Below, piece by piece: positions 1 through 7,995 of a stretch of 64,000 nt of DNA. The notes beneath the pieces are model-generated. The model was not told where the DNA came from. It worked only from the letters and a program-made list of their open reading frames with translations, and did not search any database. Each line of letters starts with the position of its first letter. The first letter of the stretch is position 1. The stretch lies in contig JAWKUA010000008.1 of NCBI GenBank assembly GCA_041398785.1, forward strand, positions 184,001 to 248,000, written 5' to 3'. This DNA is from Planctomycetaceae bacterium. Lineage in GTDB: Bacteria; Planctomycetota; Planctomycetia; Planctomycetales; Planctomycetaceae. A program made the translations under genes and the position numbers.

Positions 1-233
1 TGTTGCTCAGTAACAGTGCTCGCGGCGTCATGAAGATCACGACGGCGGGACTGAGCAAGAACCCGGGACTGACAGAGCCTGTCAGCGGCGGCGGCACTGC
101 CGGTCAAACCTATGACACTGTCGAAGCCATGCAGGGCGTGGTGCAGATGGACAAGCTGAACTCCGATCACGCGGTGATTCTGGTTCAGAATGACGCCGGA
201 GCCCAAAGCCTGAAAACGGTGGCTCTGCCGTAG
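1..233 (+). CDS. C-terminal end of an unknown protein (partial)
   Basis: The frame is open from the window edge and stops with TAG at 231-233, so only the last ~77 codons are visible. The peptide is rich in Gly, Thr, Ser and Val, and ends QSLKTVALP. I recognise no family. No transmembrane segment is visible in this part. A strong intrinsic terminator follows 40 nt downstream, which supports this being the true 3' end of a plus-strand transcription unit. Confidence 0.55.
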   Translation, partial: LLSNSARGVMKITTAGLSKNPGLTEPVSGGGTAGQTYDTVEAMQGVVQMDKLNSDHAVILVQNDAGAQSLKTVALP

Positions 234-273
234 CGGCACACGTCGATGCCGATTGTGGCAGGATCTGATTCAC

Positions 274-314
274 GAAAGCGACGGACGCCAGCCGGTGCCC
301 GTCGCTTTCTTTTT
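274..314 (+). terminator. Rho-independent terminator
   Basis: A perfect 11-bp stem, GAAAGCGACGG (274-284) with CCGTCGCTTTC (299-309), encloses a 14-nt loop and is followed directly by TTTTT (310-314). It lies 40 nt after the stop of the first plus-strand gene. The opposing minus-strand gene ends at 376. Confidence 0.88.
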
Positions 315-375
315 GGATTCGAAAGCCGCCGCGGATCACCTTTTGCGGTTTTGCGTGATCAACCGACCTGGTTTC

Positions 376-1434
376 TCACATCGCTTCGCGGATTCGAACG
401 CCGATCAGCGGATCCACCATCGGTGCTGTCGCCAGCGCCACCGATGACGCGCCGGCTGCCAGGTAATCGTGAACGTGCTGAGCGGTCGAGATGCCGCCGA
501 CGCCGATCAGATGCAGCGGCAGGCCGCGTTCGGTGACGATTCGCGAGAACATCCGAGTCTGTTCGATCGACGCGACACGAGTCGCGTCGCCGCAGATGCC
601 GCGCGGCTGGCCGTCGAACAGCAGCGAATCGTCCTTGCCGCGGACTCGCGCGGCGATCGAATTCGTCATCGCCAGACCATCGATCCAGGGACTCAGCGAT
701 TCGACCAGGACTTCGGCGTCTTTCTTCGTTGCGACCTTGCCAATCTTGATGACCAGCGGCACGCGTCCGATTGCTTTGCGAATGTGTTCCGCGACGAATG
801 CGGCATCGGCTGGCTGCTGGAAGAGCTGGCCGTCGGCGGTGGAAACGTTCGGGCACGAAAAGTTCGCTTCGACTCCATGAGCACCCGCGTCGACGGCCCA
901 CGCCGCACATTGGGCAAAGTCGTCCGCAAGCTGTGTCAGCGATTCTCCGGGATCGGTGAGGGAAACGTCCTGAGTTCCCACGACGGACACGACCAGCACT
1001 TTTCCCGCGGGAAGGTTCTGCCGGGTTTGTTGCACATCGTTGCGCCAGTCATCCGGCGGCTGGGACGGCATGCCGAACGACACGGCCCAGCTTCCGCTCA
1101 TCCACCAGAACTCCGGAAGAATCTCACCGCTTTGCAGCAGCGGCCCTGTCTTCACCGGCACCAGATTTGGCAGCGGATAGCATTCGCGCGCCGAGCTGCG
1201 CACGGTCTTGTAGACCAGAATGTCGAACCCCAGCGATGCGTAGTACAGCAGCCAGCGACCGTTCAGCAGCGGTCCGGCGGGAATTCCCAGCGGCGATTCC
1301 ACGGGAAGACCGCACCACGTCCAGTCTCCCGAAACAGCGACGACGGAGGGAAGCCGGTCGGCAGGCAGCGCATCGGGAGCGTTGTCCAGATTCCATTGCC
1401 AGGATTTCGTGACATCGTAGCGGGGAAGCATCAT
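376..1434 (-). CDS. Dihydroorotate dehydrogenase-family flavoprotein
   Basis: 352 aa. The sequence fits an FMN-binding TIM barrel of the dihydroorotate/dihydropyrimidine dehydrogenase superfamily: IPAGPLLNGRW near residues 51-61, VYKTV with the FMN-contacting Lys at ~76, NFSCPN at 191-196, a second Lys at ~230 (VIKIGK), TNS near 257, and the phosphate-binding GVGGI (311-315) with a following Gly-Ala-rich loop. In class 1 DHODs the Cys of the NFSCPN loop is the catalytic base. No iron-sulfur or PyrK-like partner is nearby, so the physiological electron acceptor is unclear and I do not assign pyrD. The start ATG overlaps the TGA of the upstream slyX-like gene (TGATG), which suggests translational coupling. 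Confidence 0.85.
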   Translation of the reverse strand: MMLPRYDVTKSWQWNLDNAPDALPADRLPSVVAVSGDWTWCGLPVESPLGIPAGPLLNGRWLLYYASLGFDILVYKTVRSSARECYPLPNLVPVKTGPLLQSGEILPEFWWMSGSWAVSFGMPSQPPDDWRNDVQQTRQNLPAGKVLVVSVVGTQDVSLTDPGESLTQLADDFAQCAAWAVDAGAHGVEANFSCPNVSTADGQLFQQPADAAFVAEHIRKAIGRVPLVIKIGKVATKKDAEVLVESLSPWIDGLAMTNSIAARVRGKDDSLLFDGQPRGICGDATRVASIEQTRMFSRIVTERGLPLHLIGVGGISTAQHVHDYLAAGASSVALATAPMVDPLIGVRIREAM

Positions 1435-1658
1435 CAGTAGTGCGGAGGCTTTTCGTCTTCGGCATCGCGCTGCTCGGGCGCTTCGTGCAGAGTTTCCAGT
1501 TCGTGTTCAATCCGCGCGAAGCGCTTGTCGAATTCGTTCAGCCGCGCGAAGTATCGTGTCAGCGTCTGATTCAGTTCTTCAACGTCGTGCTGCAGATGAG
1601 CCAGCGCCGTTTCAATGCGGACCAGGCGTTCCTCGGTGTGTGAATCCTGTTGCGTCAT
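1434..1658 (-). CDS. slyX: SlyX-like small coiled-coil protein
   Basis: 74 aa. It is a short acidic coiled coil with repeated heptads (ERLVRIETALAHLQHDVEEL) and the C-terminal EKPPHY that closes many SlyX proteins (PPHY motif). SlyX has no settled biochemical role. The usual length is ~70 aa, so the gene is complete. Its stop codon overlaps the start of the dihydroorotate dehydrogenase-family gene. Assignment rests on the coiled-coil pattern plus PPHY; another small coiled-coil family is possible. Confidence 0.72.
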   Translation of the reverse strand: MTQQDSHTEERLVRIETALAHLQHDVEELNQTLTRYFARLNEFDKRFARIEHELETLHEAPEQRDAEDEKPPHY

Positions 1659-1703
1659 GAGTTGTCCGTGTGTGTGTCGCGGCTGCGTCCGGGGAAGCCG
1701 AAG

Positions 1704-2931
1704 CTACATTTCCTGCCCGCTCAGTCTGGCGACTTCGTTGACGTCTTTGTCTCCGCGGCCGGACAGGCAGACAACGATGACGTCGTCTTTGTCCCGCTTT
1801 GTCGCCGCCTTCATGGCGTACGCGATCGCGTGCGAGGTTTCGATGGCCGGCAGGATGCCTTCCATGCGGGCCATCTTCTGAAACGCGGCCAGCGCTTCGT
1901 CGTCGGTGGCGCTGACGTAATTGACGCGGCCGGTATCCTTCCAGTAGCTGTGTTCCGGCCCGACTCCCGGATAGTCCAGGCCCGCCGAAATGGAATGAAC
2001 GTCCGACGTCTGTCCGTCGTCATTCTGCAGGACGTAGCTGTAACTGCCGTGCAGGATTCCCGGCTTTCCGTACGTCAGAGTACTGGCGTGATCACCGAGT
2101 TTCGAACCGCGGCCGCCGGCTTCGACACCGGTCAGGGCGACGTCGTCGTCGATAAACGGATAGAACATGCCGGCCGAGTTCGAGCCGCCTCCCACGCAGG
2201 CCACAACTTCGTCCGGAAGTCGACCGATCATTTCCAGCGATTGTTCGCGGGCTTCGCGACCGATCACCGACTGAAAATCTCGCACCATCATCGGAAACGG
2301 ATGTGGCCCGACAACGCTGCCGATGATGTAGTGCGTGTCGCGGACGGACGCCATCCAGTCGCGCATGGCTTCGTTGATGGCGTCTCGCAGAGTCCGCGAA
2401 CCGGTGGTGACCGGCCGCACTTCGGCTCCCATCGTTCGCATGTTGAAGACGTTCAGCTTTTGCCGGCGAACGTCTTCCTCCCCCATGTAGACCACGCACG
2501 GAAAACCGAACCTGGCGCAGGCCGTGGCGGTCGCGACTCCGTGCTGACCAGCGCCGGTTTCCGCGATGATGCGCTTCTTGCCCATCCGCATCGTCAGCAA
2601 AGCCTGGCCGATTGTGTTATTGATCTTGTGAGCGCCGGTCAGGTTCAGGTCTTCCCGTTTAAAGAAGATCCTGGCACCGCCGCAGGCTTCCGTCAGACGC
2701 TCGGCGAAGTACAGAGGGTTGGGCCGTCCGACGTAGTGCTTCAGCAGATCGTCCAGCCGACGACCAAATTCAGGGTCGCGCTTCGCGTCATCGTACGCTT
2801 CTGTCAGTTCGTCCAGAGCGTACATCAGCGTTTCGGGAACGTACCGAGCGTCCGAATTCGCCGAACCGGCCTCGTGAATCCGGTACGGCGCTTAACACGG
2901 TGGTTTCGGAGGCGGAAGTGTCGATGGCCAT
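1704..2931 (-). CDS. trpB: Tryptophan synthase beta chain, with an apparent 1-nt frameshift near the N-terminus
   Basis: TrpB condenses indole with serine using PLP. The downstream frame (ATG at 2825, 373 aa) has the PLP lysine in GAHKINN (Lys67), the substrate-channel loop ETGAGQHG, the phosphate-binding GGGSNS (212-217) and an ordinary C-terminus. It lacks the conserved N-terminal segment. That segment is present in a second frame from ATG 2931: MAIDTSASETT, then RGRFGEFG. The family motif RYVPETLM then resumes in the downstream frame. One extra base in CGCT (2847-2850) explains the switch, and removing it gives a normal ~408-aa TrpB. As written, translation from 2931 stops early. No trpA is adjacent. 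A sequencing error and a real inactivating indel cannot be told apart here. Confidence 0.93.
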
Positions 2932-3645
2932 GAATCAGCGTCCTGAAGGTCAGGGAGTTTGAACGGGAAGACCGCATTTTACGGCCCGGAGCGGGGAATC
3001 AAAGGGCGTCGGCCGGAAGGCGGCGACGCTGAACGCGGAACCGGTAGCCGTTCGTCGCTGCGGGACGATCGCGGCGGTGTTCGTCGGAGCCCCCGGAACC
3101 TACTGCCTTGTCCATCGAATCGACATGTGCCACCATCTGGCTGGTTCTCGGTGTGCCACTGGCTGTGCCAGTGCTGGGCACAGGAGAGCACTGGCACGGC
3201 CAGTGGCAACCATTCTGAAGCAGACTGGCACAGCCAGCGGCACACGACCCATCGATTTCTGCCTGACGCAGCACTACGCGTGCCGAAACTCCGCAACTTT
3301 CCCCAGGAGCCGCCGTTTCTCGCCTGAAGACGACCGTCGGCAGTTTCGGCGGCAGAATCTGCCGACAGACCGGCGATCGGTGCCGGCGAAGCTTCCGATG
3401 TCGGGCAGAAAAGCTCAAGTTGCCGGGAATCTGGTCTGCCTGAATTTCACCGGACCGAGTAACCTCGCGCCACGTCGCCTTTCTCCGGCGGCTGTCTCCC
3501 CTTTCTCACTCGCCCGTCACTTTTTCTCGACCTCTCTGCTTTCCGCACGGCAAACCCAAACGCCCGTGACGCGCGAACACGCGCGGCCGGGTACGCCGGT
3601 TGTGTCGTCGCCGGACGCCATTCCCCGAGAGGAAAGGAATTCCCT
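2932..3645. other. Gene-free stretch between divergent trpB and epimerase genes
   Basis: About 710 bases lie between the divergent starts of trpB and the membrane-anchored epimerase. Short open frames exist on both strands, but none has a recognisable domain or a convincing ribosome site. The stretch holds a three-copy inverted-repeat cluster at 3154-3244 and presumably the promoters of both flanking genes. No clear promoter box was identified. Confidence 0.6.
3154..3244. repeat. Inverted-repeat cluster around TGCCACTGGC
   Basis: TGCCACTGGCTGTGCCAGTG (start 3154, arm to 3175) is followed after an 11-nt loop by its near-perfect reverse complement at 3187-3208 (one mismatch over 22 bp). A third, partial copy, ACTGGCACAGCCAGCGGCAC, lies at 3224-3243. 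Each arm is itself partly palindromic. It resembles an intergenic REP-type element. There is no T-run, so it is not a standard terminator. Confidence 0.75.
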
Positions 3646-5256
3646 GTGCAAACGCAGACGTCCTCAGCGGTTGACGCTTTCTCATTGACTTCCGTTCGTT
3701 TTCGACTGTTCGGGGCCGCGTCGTGGAAATACCTGCTAACGCGATTTGCGGCGGATTTCGCGATCGCCAACATCGTGCTGGTGGCGTCCTGTCTGCTGCG
3801 ACTGGTGGCCAACGGAAGCTTTTCGTCCGCTGACCCGGTGGGTTCCATCGTGGGTCGCGTCAATTCGGTGTACCTGATGAACGCGGTCTGGTTCGGAGCC
3901 ACCGCCGTAGTGCTGCTGTGCCTGACGGGCTTCTATCGACCTCGTCCCAGCAGCCGCGTTGGTGAGCGGCTGGCGGCTGTCGCGAAGGCGTGCGCCGCAG
4001 GAGCCGCTCTGCACATTGCCTTTGGGATCCTGTTGCTGCGCCGCGATCTGCAGCCGTTCCAGCTTGCCTTCATCGCCTGGGCGTTGTTGTTTGGGGCCAT
4101 CGCGCTGACTCGCGTGTCGCGGATTTCGCTCTCTTCGTATTTTCGATTCGTGCCGCGAGTGGCGGCGGCCGGCACGAGCCACGTGGAAGATGTCCTGGTC
4201 GTCGGCGGAGCCGGATACGTGGGTTCCGAGCTGGTGCGGCAGTTGCTGAAATCGGGATACCGTGTGCGTGTTCTTGACCTGCAGATGTTTGGCCTGAAGC
4301 CGCTGGAGGATCTGCTGGGCCACCGGCGGCTGGAGGTCATGAAGGGTGACTTCCGCAACGTCGAACATGTCGTCAAGGCGCTGCGGGGAATGGATGCCGT
4401 GATTCATCTGGCTGCGATTGTCGGAGATCCGGCCTGCGCAATCGACAAGAACACAACGATCGCCGTCAACTACCAGGCGGCCCGGATGATGGCTCAAATG
4501 GCCCGCGCGAACGGCATCAGTCGCTTTGTCTTTGCGTCCACGTGCAGTGTCTATGGCGACGCCAGCGATCAGGGCGTGATCAGCGAAGGCGGAGTTCTGA
4601 ATCCCGTGTCGCTGTATGCCACAACCAAGATCGACGCTGAAAAGGCACTGCTGGAAACAGCCGACGACGTCTTCCAGCCGACGATTCTGCGGTTCGGAAC
4701 GGCCTATGGCCTGTCGTCCCGCCCGCGATTCGATCTCGTGGCCAACCTGTTTAGTGCCAGGGCTGTGGCGGAAGGCGAAATCTCCGTCTTCAACGGCCAT
4801 TATTCACGGCCGTTCGTGCATGTTCGAGACATGGCTCGCGCGTGCCAACTGATGCTGGAATCGCCGCTGCATCTGGTCGGTTGCGAGATCTTTAATGTCG
4901 GCGACGAAAGTCAGAACTACACCATCAGCGAACTCGGTCAGATGGTCGCTCAGCACGTTCCGGGGACGATCGTTCACGAATCGTGCGACGACAGCGACCC
5001 GCGAAGCTACCGGGTTTCCTTCGAAAAGATCCGTTCGACGCTCGGCTTCCGAGCCAGCGTGGACGTGTCGGAGGGCGTGCGGGAAATGGTCGAAGCTGTC
5101 CGCTCCGGCCGGATCGGCGACTGGCGCGACCCGGTCTACAGCAACAAGCTGCAGATGGAAGAATTCGCTTTGAACCTGCTGACATTTCCTCAGCCGCAGA
5201 TCAGTGCCGAACAGGAAATGCCGGCGACGTCCGAATTCCTTCGCAAAGCCGCATAG
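3646..5256 (+). CDS. Membrane-anchored NAD-dependent sugar epimerase/dehydratase
   Basis: 536 aa. Residues ~30-160 form four hydrophobic segments, like the N-terminal membrane part of polymerising sugar-phosphate transferases and CapD-type proteins. From ~183 an extended-SDR domain begins: Rossmann motif GGAGYVG (187-193), GDFRN, HLAAIVGDP, STCSVYG, and a catalytic Tyr324-x3-Lys328 pair (SLYATTK). The SDR part resembles UDP-glucose 4-epimerase-type enzymes. GTG at 3646 is chosen because GAGAGGAAAGG lies just upstream. It is a monocistronic plus-strand gene. Membrane anchoring suggests it acts on nucleotide sugars for cell-surface glycan synthesis; the substrate is unknown. Confidence 0.85.
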   Translation: MQTQTSSAVDAFSLTSVRFRLFGAASWKYLLTRFAADFAIANIVLVASCLLRLVANGSFSSADPVGSIVGRVNSVYLMNAVWFGATAVVLLCLTGFYRPRPSSRVGERLAAVAKACAAGAALHIAFGILLLRRDLQPFQLAFIAWALLFGAIALTRVSRISLSSYFRFVPRVAAAGTSHVEDVLVVGGAGYVGSELVRQLLKSGYRVRVLDLQMFGLKPLEDLLGHRRLEVMKGDFRNVEHVVKALRGMDAVIHLAAIVGDPACAIDKNTTIAVNYQAARMMAQMARANGISRFVFASTCSVYGDASDQGVISEGGVLNPVSLYATTKIDAEKALLETADDVFQPTILRFGTAYGLSSRPRFDLVANLFSARAVAEGEISVFNGHYSRPFVHVRDMARACQLMLESPLHLVGCEIFNVGDESQNYTISELGQMVAQHVPGTIVHESCDDSDPRSYRVSFEKIRSTLGFRASVDVSEGVREMVEAVRSGRIGDWRDPVYSNKLQMEEFALNLLTFPQPQISAEQEMPATSEFLRKAA

Positions 5257-5315
5257 CCTCGTCGCACGCGAGGTTCGTTGCCCTGCAGGAGCCTTCGGAA
5301 CGAGGCACAGCGGGA

Positions 5316-6389
5316 CTAACCGGCAAGGGCCTTCGTCACCAGGTCGCCCATTTCGCGAGTTGAAACGGACGGGCCTCCGGACGCGATGTCCTTCGTGCGG
5401 TGGCCGGATTTCAGCGTCGCGGCGACGGCTGTTTCGATGGCTGCGGCTTCATCGTTCAGGTTCAGTGAATGACGCAGCAGCATGGCCGTCGCCAGAATGG
5501 TGGCCAGCGGATTAGCGATGCCCTTGCCGGCGATGTCCGGAGCAGAACCGTGAATCGGTTCATACAGTCCCGGCCCGTCACTGCCAATGGACGCCGACGG
5601 CAGCAGCCCGAGCGAACCCGGCAGCATCGAAGCTTCGTCGGTGAGGATATCGCCGAACATATTGCCCGTGACCACAACGTCGAAATCCTTCGGCCGCGAA
5701 ATCAGATGCATTGCCATCGCGTCGACCAGCACGACATCGTACTTCACGTCCGGGAACTCGTCTTTCATGACCCTCGCGGCCACCTGCCGCCACAGCCGCG
5801 ACACTTCCAGCACGTTGGCTTTGTCGACCGATGTCAGCTTCCCGCGTCGTTGCCGAGCCGCCTGCGCCGCGAGTCGCACGATGCGTTCAACTTCGCCGGT
5901 TGAATAGACCATCTCGTTAAACGCTTCTTCGCCGCTGGAGTGCGGGCGGCGGCCGGACGGGCCGAAATAAATGCCGCCGGTCAGTTCTCGGAAGAACAGA
6001 ATGTCCGTGCCGGAGACGATTTCGCGGCGCAGCGGGGACGCGTCGACGAGTTCATCAAACGTCTGAATTGGCCGCAGATTGGCGAACAGGCCCAGCTCGC
6101 GGCGAATCTTCAGCAGCCCGGCTTCCGGCCGGGTCTTTGCCGTCGGATCATCCCACTTCGGACCGCCGACGGCTCCCAGCAGAATGCCGTCCGAAGCGCG
6201 GCAGGCGTCAATTGTTGGCTGTGGCAGCGGGTCGCCGAAATCATCGATCGCATTGCCGCCGATCGGGTGTTCCGGCGTTTCGAATCGGTGGCCGAAACGT
6301 GTGGCAACTGCATCCAGAACCTTCCTCGCTTCGGCGACAATTTCCGGACCGATCCCGTCTCCGGGCAGCAACACCAGTTTGGCGTCCAT
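5316..6389 (-). CDS. leuB: 3-isopropylmalate dehydrogenase
   Basis: 357 aa, the usual length. It performs the NAD-dependent oxidative decarboxylation of 3-isopropylmalate in leucine synthesis. Seen: VLLPGDGIGPE at the N-terminus, GAVGGPKWD, the substrate-binding RRELGLFANLRP, RELTGGIYFG, DKANVL with the catalytic Lys, DAMAMHL, GNMFGDILTDEASM, and the NAD-binding loop EPIHGSAPDIAGKGIANP. ATG 6389 is chosen over an upstream in-frame ATG (6521) because MDAKLVLLPGDG is the family start and GGAG sits upstream. It is convergent with the epimerase gene, with a ~60-nt gap. Confidence 0.96.
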   Translation of the reverse strand: MDAKLVLLPGDGIGPEIVAEARKVLDAVATRFGHRFETPEHPIGGNAIDDFGDPLPQPTIDACRASDGILLGAVGGPKWDDPTAKTRPEAGLLKIRRELGLFANLRPIQTFDELVDASPLRREIVSGTDILFFRELTGGIYFGPSGRRPHSSGEEAFNEMVYSTGEVERIVRLAAQAARQRRGKLTSVDKANVLEVSRLWRQVAARVMKDEFPDVKYDVVLVDAMAMHLISRPKDFDVVVTGNMFGDILTDEASMLPGSLGLLPSASIGSDGPGLYEPIHGSAPDIAGKGIANPLATILATAMLLRHSLNLNDEAAAIETAVAATLKSGHRTKDIASGGPSVSTREMGDLVTKALAG

Positions 6390-6510
6390 TGACAAGCACT
6401 CCGACATGGGGCGAAATATGAAAGCGTGACAGAGTACGGGGCGCGCCAGGCAATGCAACCGCGATCGCCAAATCCACCGGTGTTGGGAATCGTCCTGAAA
6501 GGCGGCAGCG

Positions 6511-6936
6511 ATGACAGACAATCCTTACAGCGTTTCACCGAGGTCGGCGGACACGATTGAAGGTGATGTGTCGACGTCGCAAAGACTGGAGTCCTGGGTC
6601 GCCGGCGGCCTGGTGGGATTCTTTGTCTGCCTGCTGTTGGTCGTGTTTTTCTTCGGCGTCGTGATGCTGTTCACCGGGCGGCTGGACATTGCCGCGTCCG
6701 GCAGCCCGAATCGCCACGGGTTGTGGGGATGGGCGATGGCATTCGGTGCGGCATTTTCCGTCTGCACGGCTCTGATCGTCGGCATCAATACGACCATGCG
6801 AATGCAGCGGGTCTTCCGCCGCCGGTCACGGCAAACGGAGCGGCAATTGCAAATGGCCCGCGACGCGGCGGCGGCGAAGAAGCAGATTTCGCTTCAGAAG
6901 CAGTCGCTGCCGGCGGACAGCCACGGCAATGCGTGA
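6511..6936 (+). CDS. Small two-TM membrane protein, unknown
   Basis: 141 aa. It opens with a polar MTDNPYSVSP leader, a common beginning of small planctomycete membrane proteins. Two strongly hydrophobic segments follow (about residues 30-56 and 70-93), then a basic, Gln/Ala-rich C-terminal tail probably in the cytoplasm (RRRSRQTERQLQ). AAGGCGG precedes the ATG. It is divergent from leuB. No family recognised. Confidence 0.6.
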   Translation: MTDNPYSVSPRSADTIEGDVSTSQRLESWVAGGLVGFFVCLLLVVFFFGVVMLFTGRLDIAASGSPNRHGLWGWAMAFGAAFSVCTALIVGINTTMRMQRVFRRRSRQTERQLQMARDAAAAKKQISLQKQSLPADSHGNA

Positions 6937-6948
6937 CTGCCGCTGACT

Positions 6949-7956
6949 TTACTGACGTTCGACCTGAAAATGCAGGTGGCTTTCACCAGGCCCGGCGCGG
7001 CGCAGCCGAAAGGCCGTCCGACCGCCGAATTGCTGATGCACACGCTCAGCTTTGGCCGAATCGTATGCTCCGGAGTGAGCATGCAGCAGATATCGCAGCG
7101 TCAGTGGTGCTTCGTTTGTGATCGTGTAACCGGTGTCCAGACAGAAGGCCGCTCCCATCCAGCCGTCCTGCCGCACGTGCCAAAACGTCGGGTATCGCGG
7201 ATTCGTTGGATGATCGAAGAACGTCATGCCTTCCGTGACAACCGAGCGATCTGTTCCGCTGCCCGCAGTGATTGGCCCGGAATAGTCCATCCAGCGAGCT
7301 CGCTTGCCGAAGATGGCTTCTTCGCCGACCAGTCCCTCGCTGTTCTTCAGTTCTCCGCCGCCGAAGTGAGCTGAGATGGTTTTCGCGACGCGAACCGCCA
7401 GAAATCCGAAGTTCGTCTTGCCGAGTGCCACTGTTTCGGCACCGTCCGGCGGACGCATCGTGATCTGCAGCTCCAGGGCATGCTCGCCATCGGCCATCGG
7501 GATGATCGCCGCAATCACGTCCTGTTCCATCAGTTCGTTTCCGTCGGGATCGTACCAGCCGGTGACCGATGCCATCACGGCTTCTGTGTCTCCGTCACGG
7601 TATCGGTACCACTGCTTCTGCCGCACCTGCGTTCCCGCCGTGTCGGCCCAGAAGCTGAATCCGTTGACGTCGTGGAAGGCGAACCACACGGACCGGTGAT
7701 GGTCATGATCGGGCGCGCCGGGATGCCCCATCCGCGTGAGCGAAGTTCCGGACGGTCCGTTGAACGGAAAGAAAAACGGACGCGGATACTGCTTACCGAA
7801 ATGCCAGCGCGTCTTCTCGACTCCGTCAACCCGCAGCGACACCTGCTGATCGGGAAGCGGGATAACTTCACAGCGCTCGGGCCGGAACGAATCGTCCTGA
7901 GCCAGGCACTGCGTATTGGCAGTGACGAGAGCGATGAACAAAGCGCGTACACACAT
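6949..7956 (-). CDS. DUF6807 (PmoA-like) secreted protein
   Basis: 335 aa. An N-terminal signal peptide ends near TQCLAQ. The body carries the family hallmarks KPYPRPFFFPF-like (here KQYPRPFFFPFNGPSG), the histidine-rich HPGAPDHDHHRSVWFAF, and the late WMDYSGPI and FFDHPTNPRYPTFWHVR segments. Planctomycetes carry many copies of this family, usually near sugar oxidoreductases; biochemical function is unproven. The name PmoA is historical and does not imply methane oxidation here. It converges with the small membrane-protein gene 12 nt away. Confidence 0.82.
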   Translation of the reverse strand: MCVRALFIALVTANTQCLAQDDSFRPERCEVIPLPDQQVSLRVDGVEKTRWHFGKQYPRPFFFPFNGPSGTSLTRMGHPGAPDHDHHRSVWFAFHDVNGFSFWADTAGTQVRQKQWYRYRDGDTEAVMASVTGWYDPDGNELMEQDVIAAIIPMADGEHALELQITMRPPDGAETVALGKTNFGFLAVRVAKTISAHFGGGELKNSEGLVGEEAIFGKRARWMDYSGPITAGSGTDRSVVTEGMTFFDHPTNPRYPTFWHVRQDGWMGAAFCLDTGYTITNEAPLTLRYLLHAHSGAYDSAKAERVHQQFGGRTAFRLRRAGPGESHLHFQVERQ

Positions 7957-7995
7957 TCGCGAACTCCTGTTGTGGCGCTACCGGACATGCTGCAA

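Noticed and set aside
2959..3327. Open frames through the 2932-3645 gap
   Set aside because: They read the inverted repeats as Arg/Ser-rich peptide, without domain, ribosome site or conservation cues.
5257..5273. Possible terminator CCTCG/CGAGG between the epimerase gene and leuB
   Set aside because: The stem is only 5 bp and there is no T-run on either strand.
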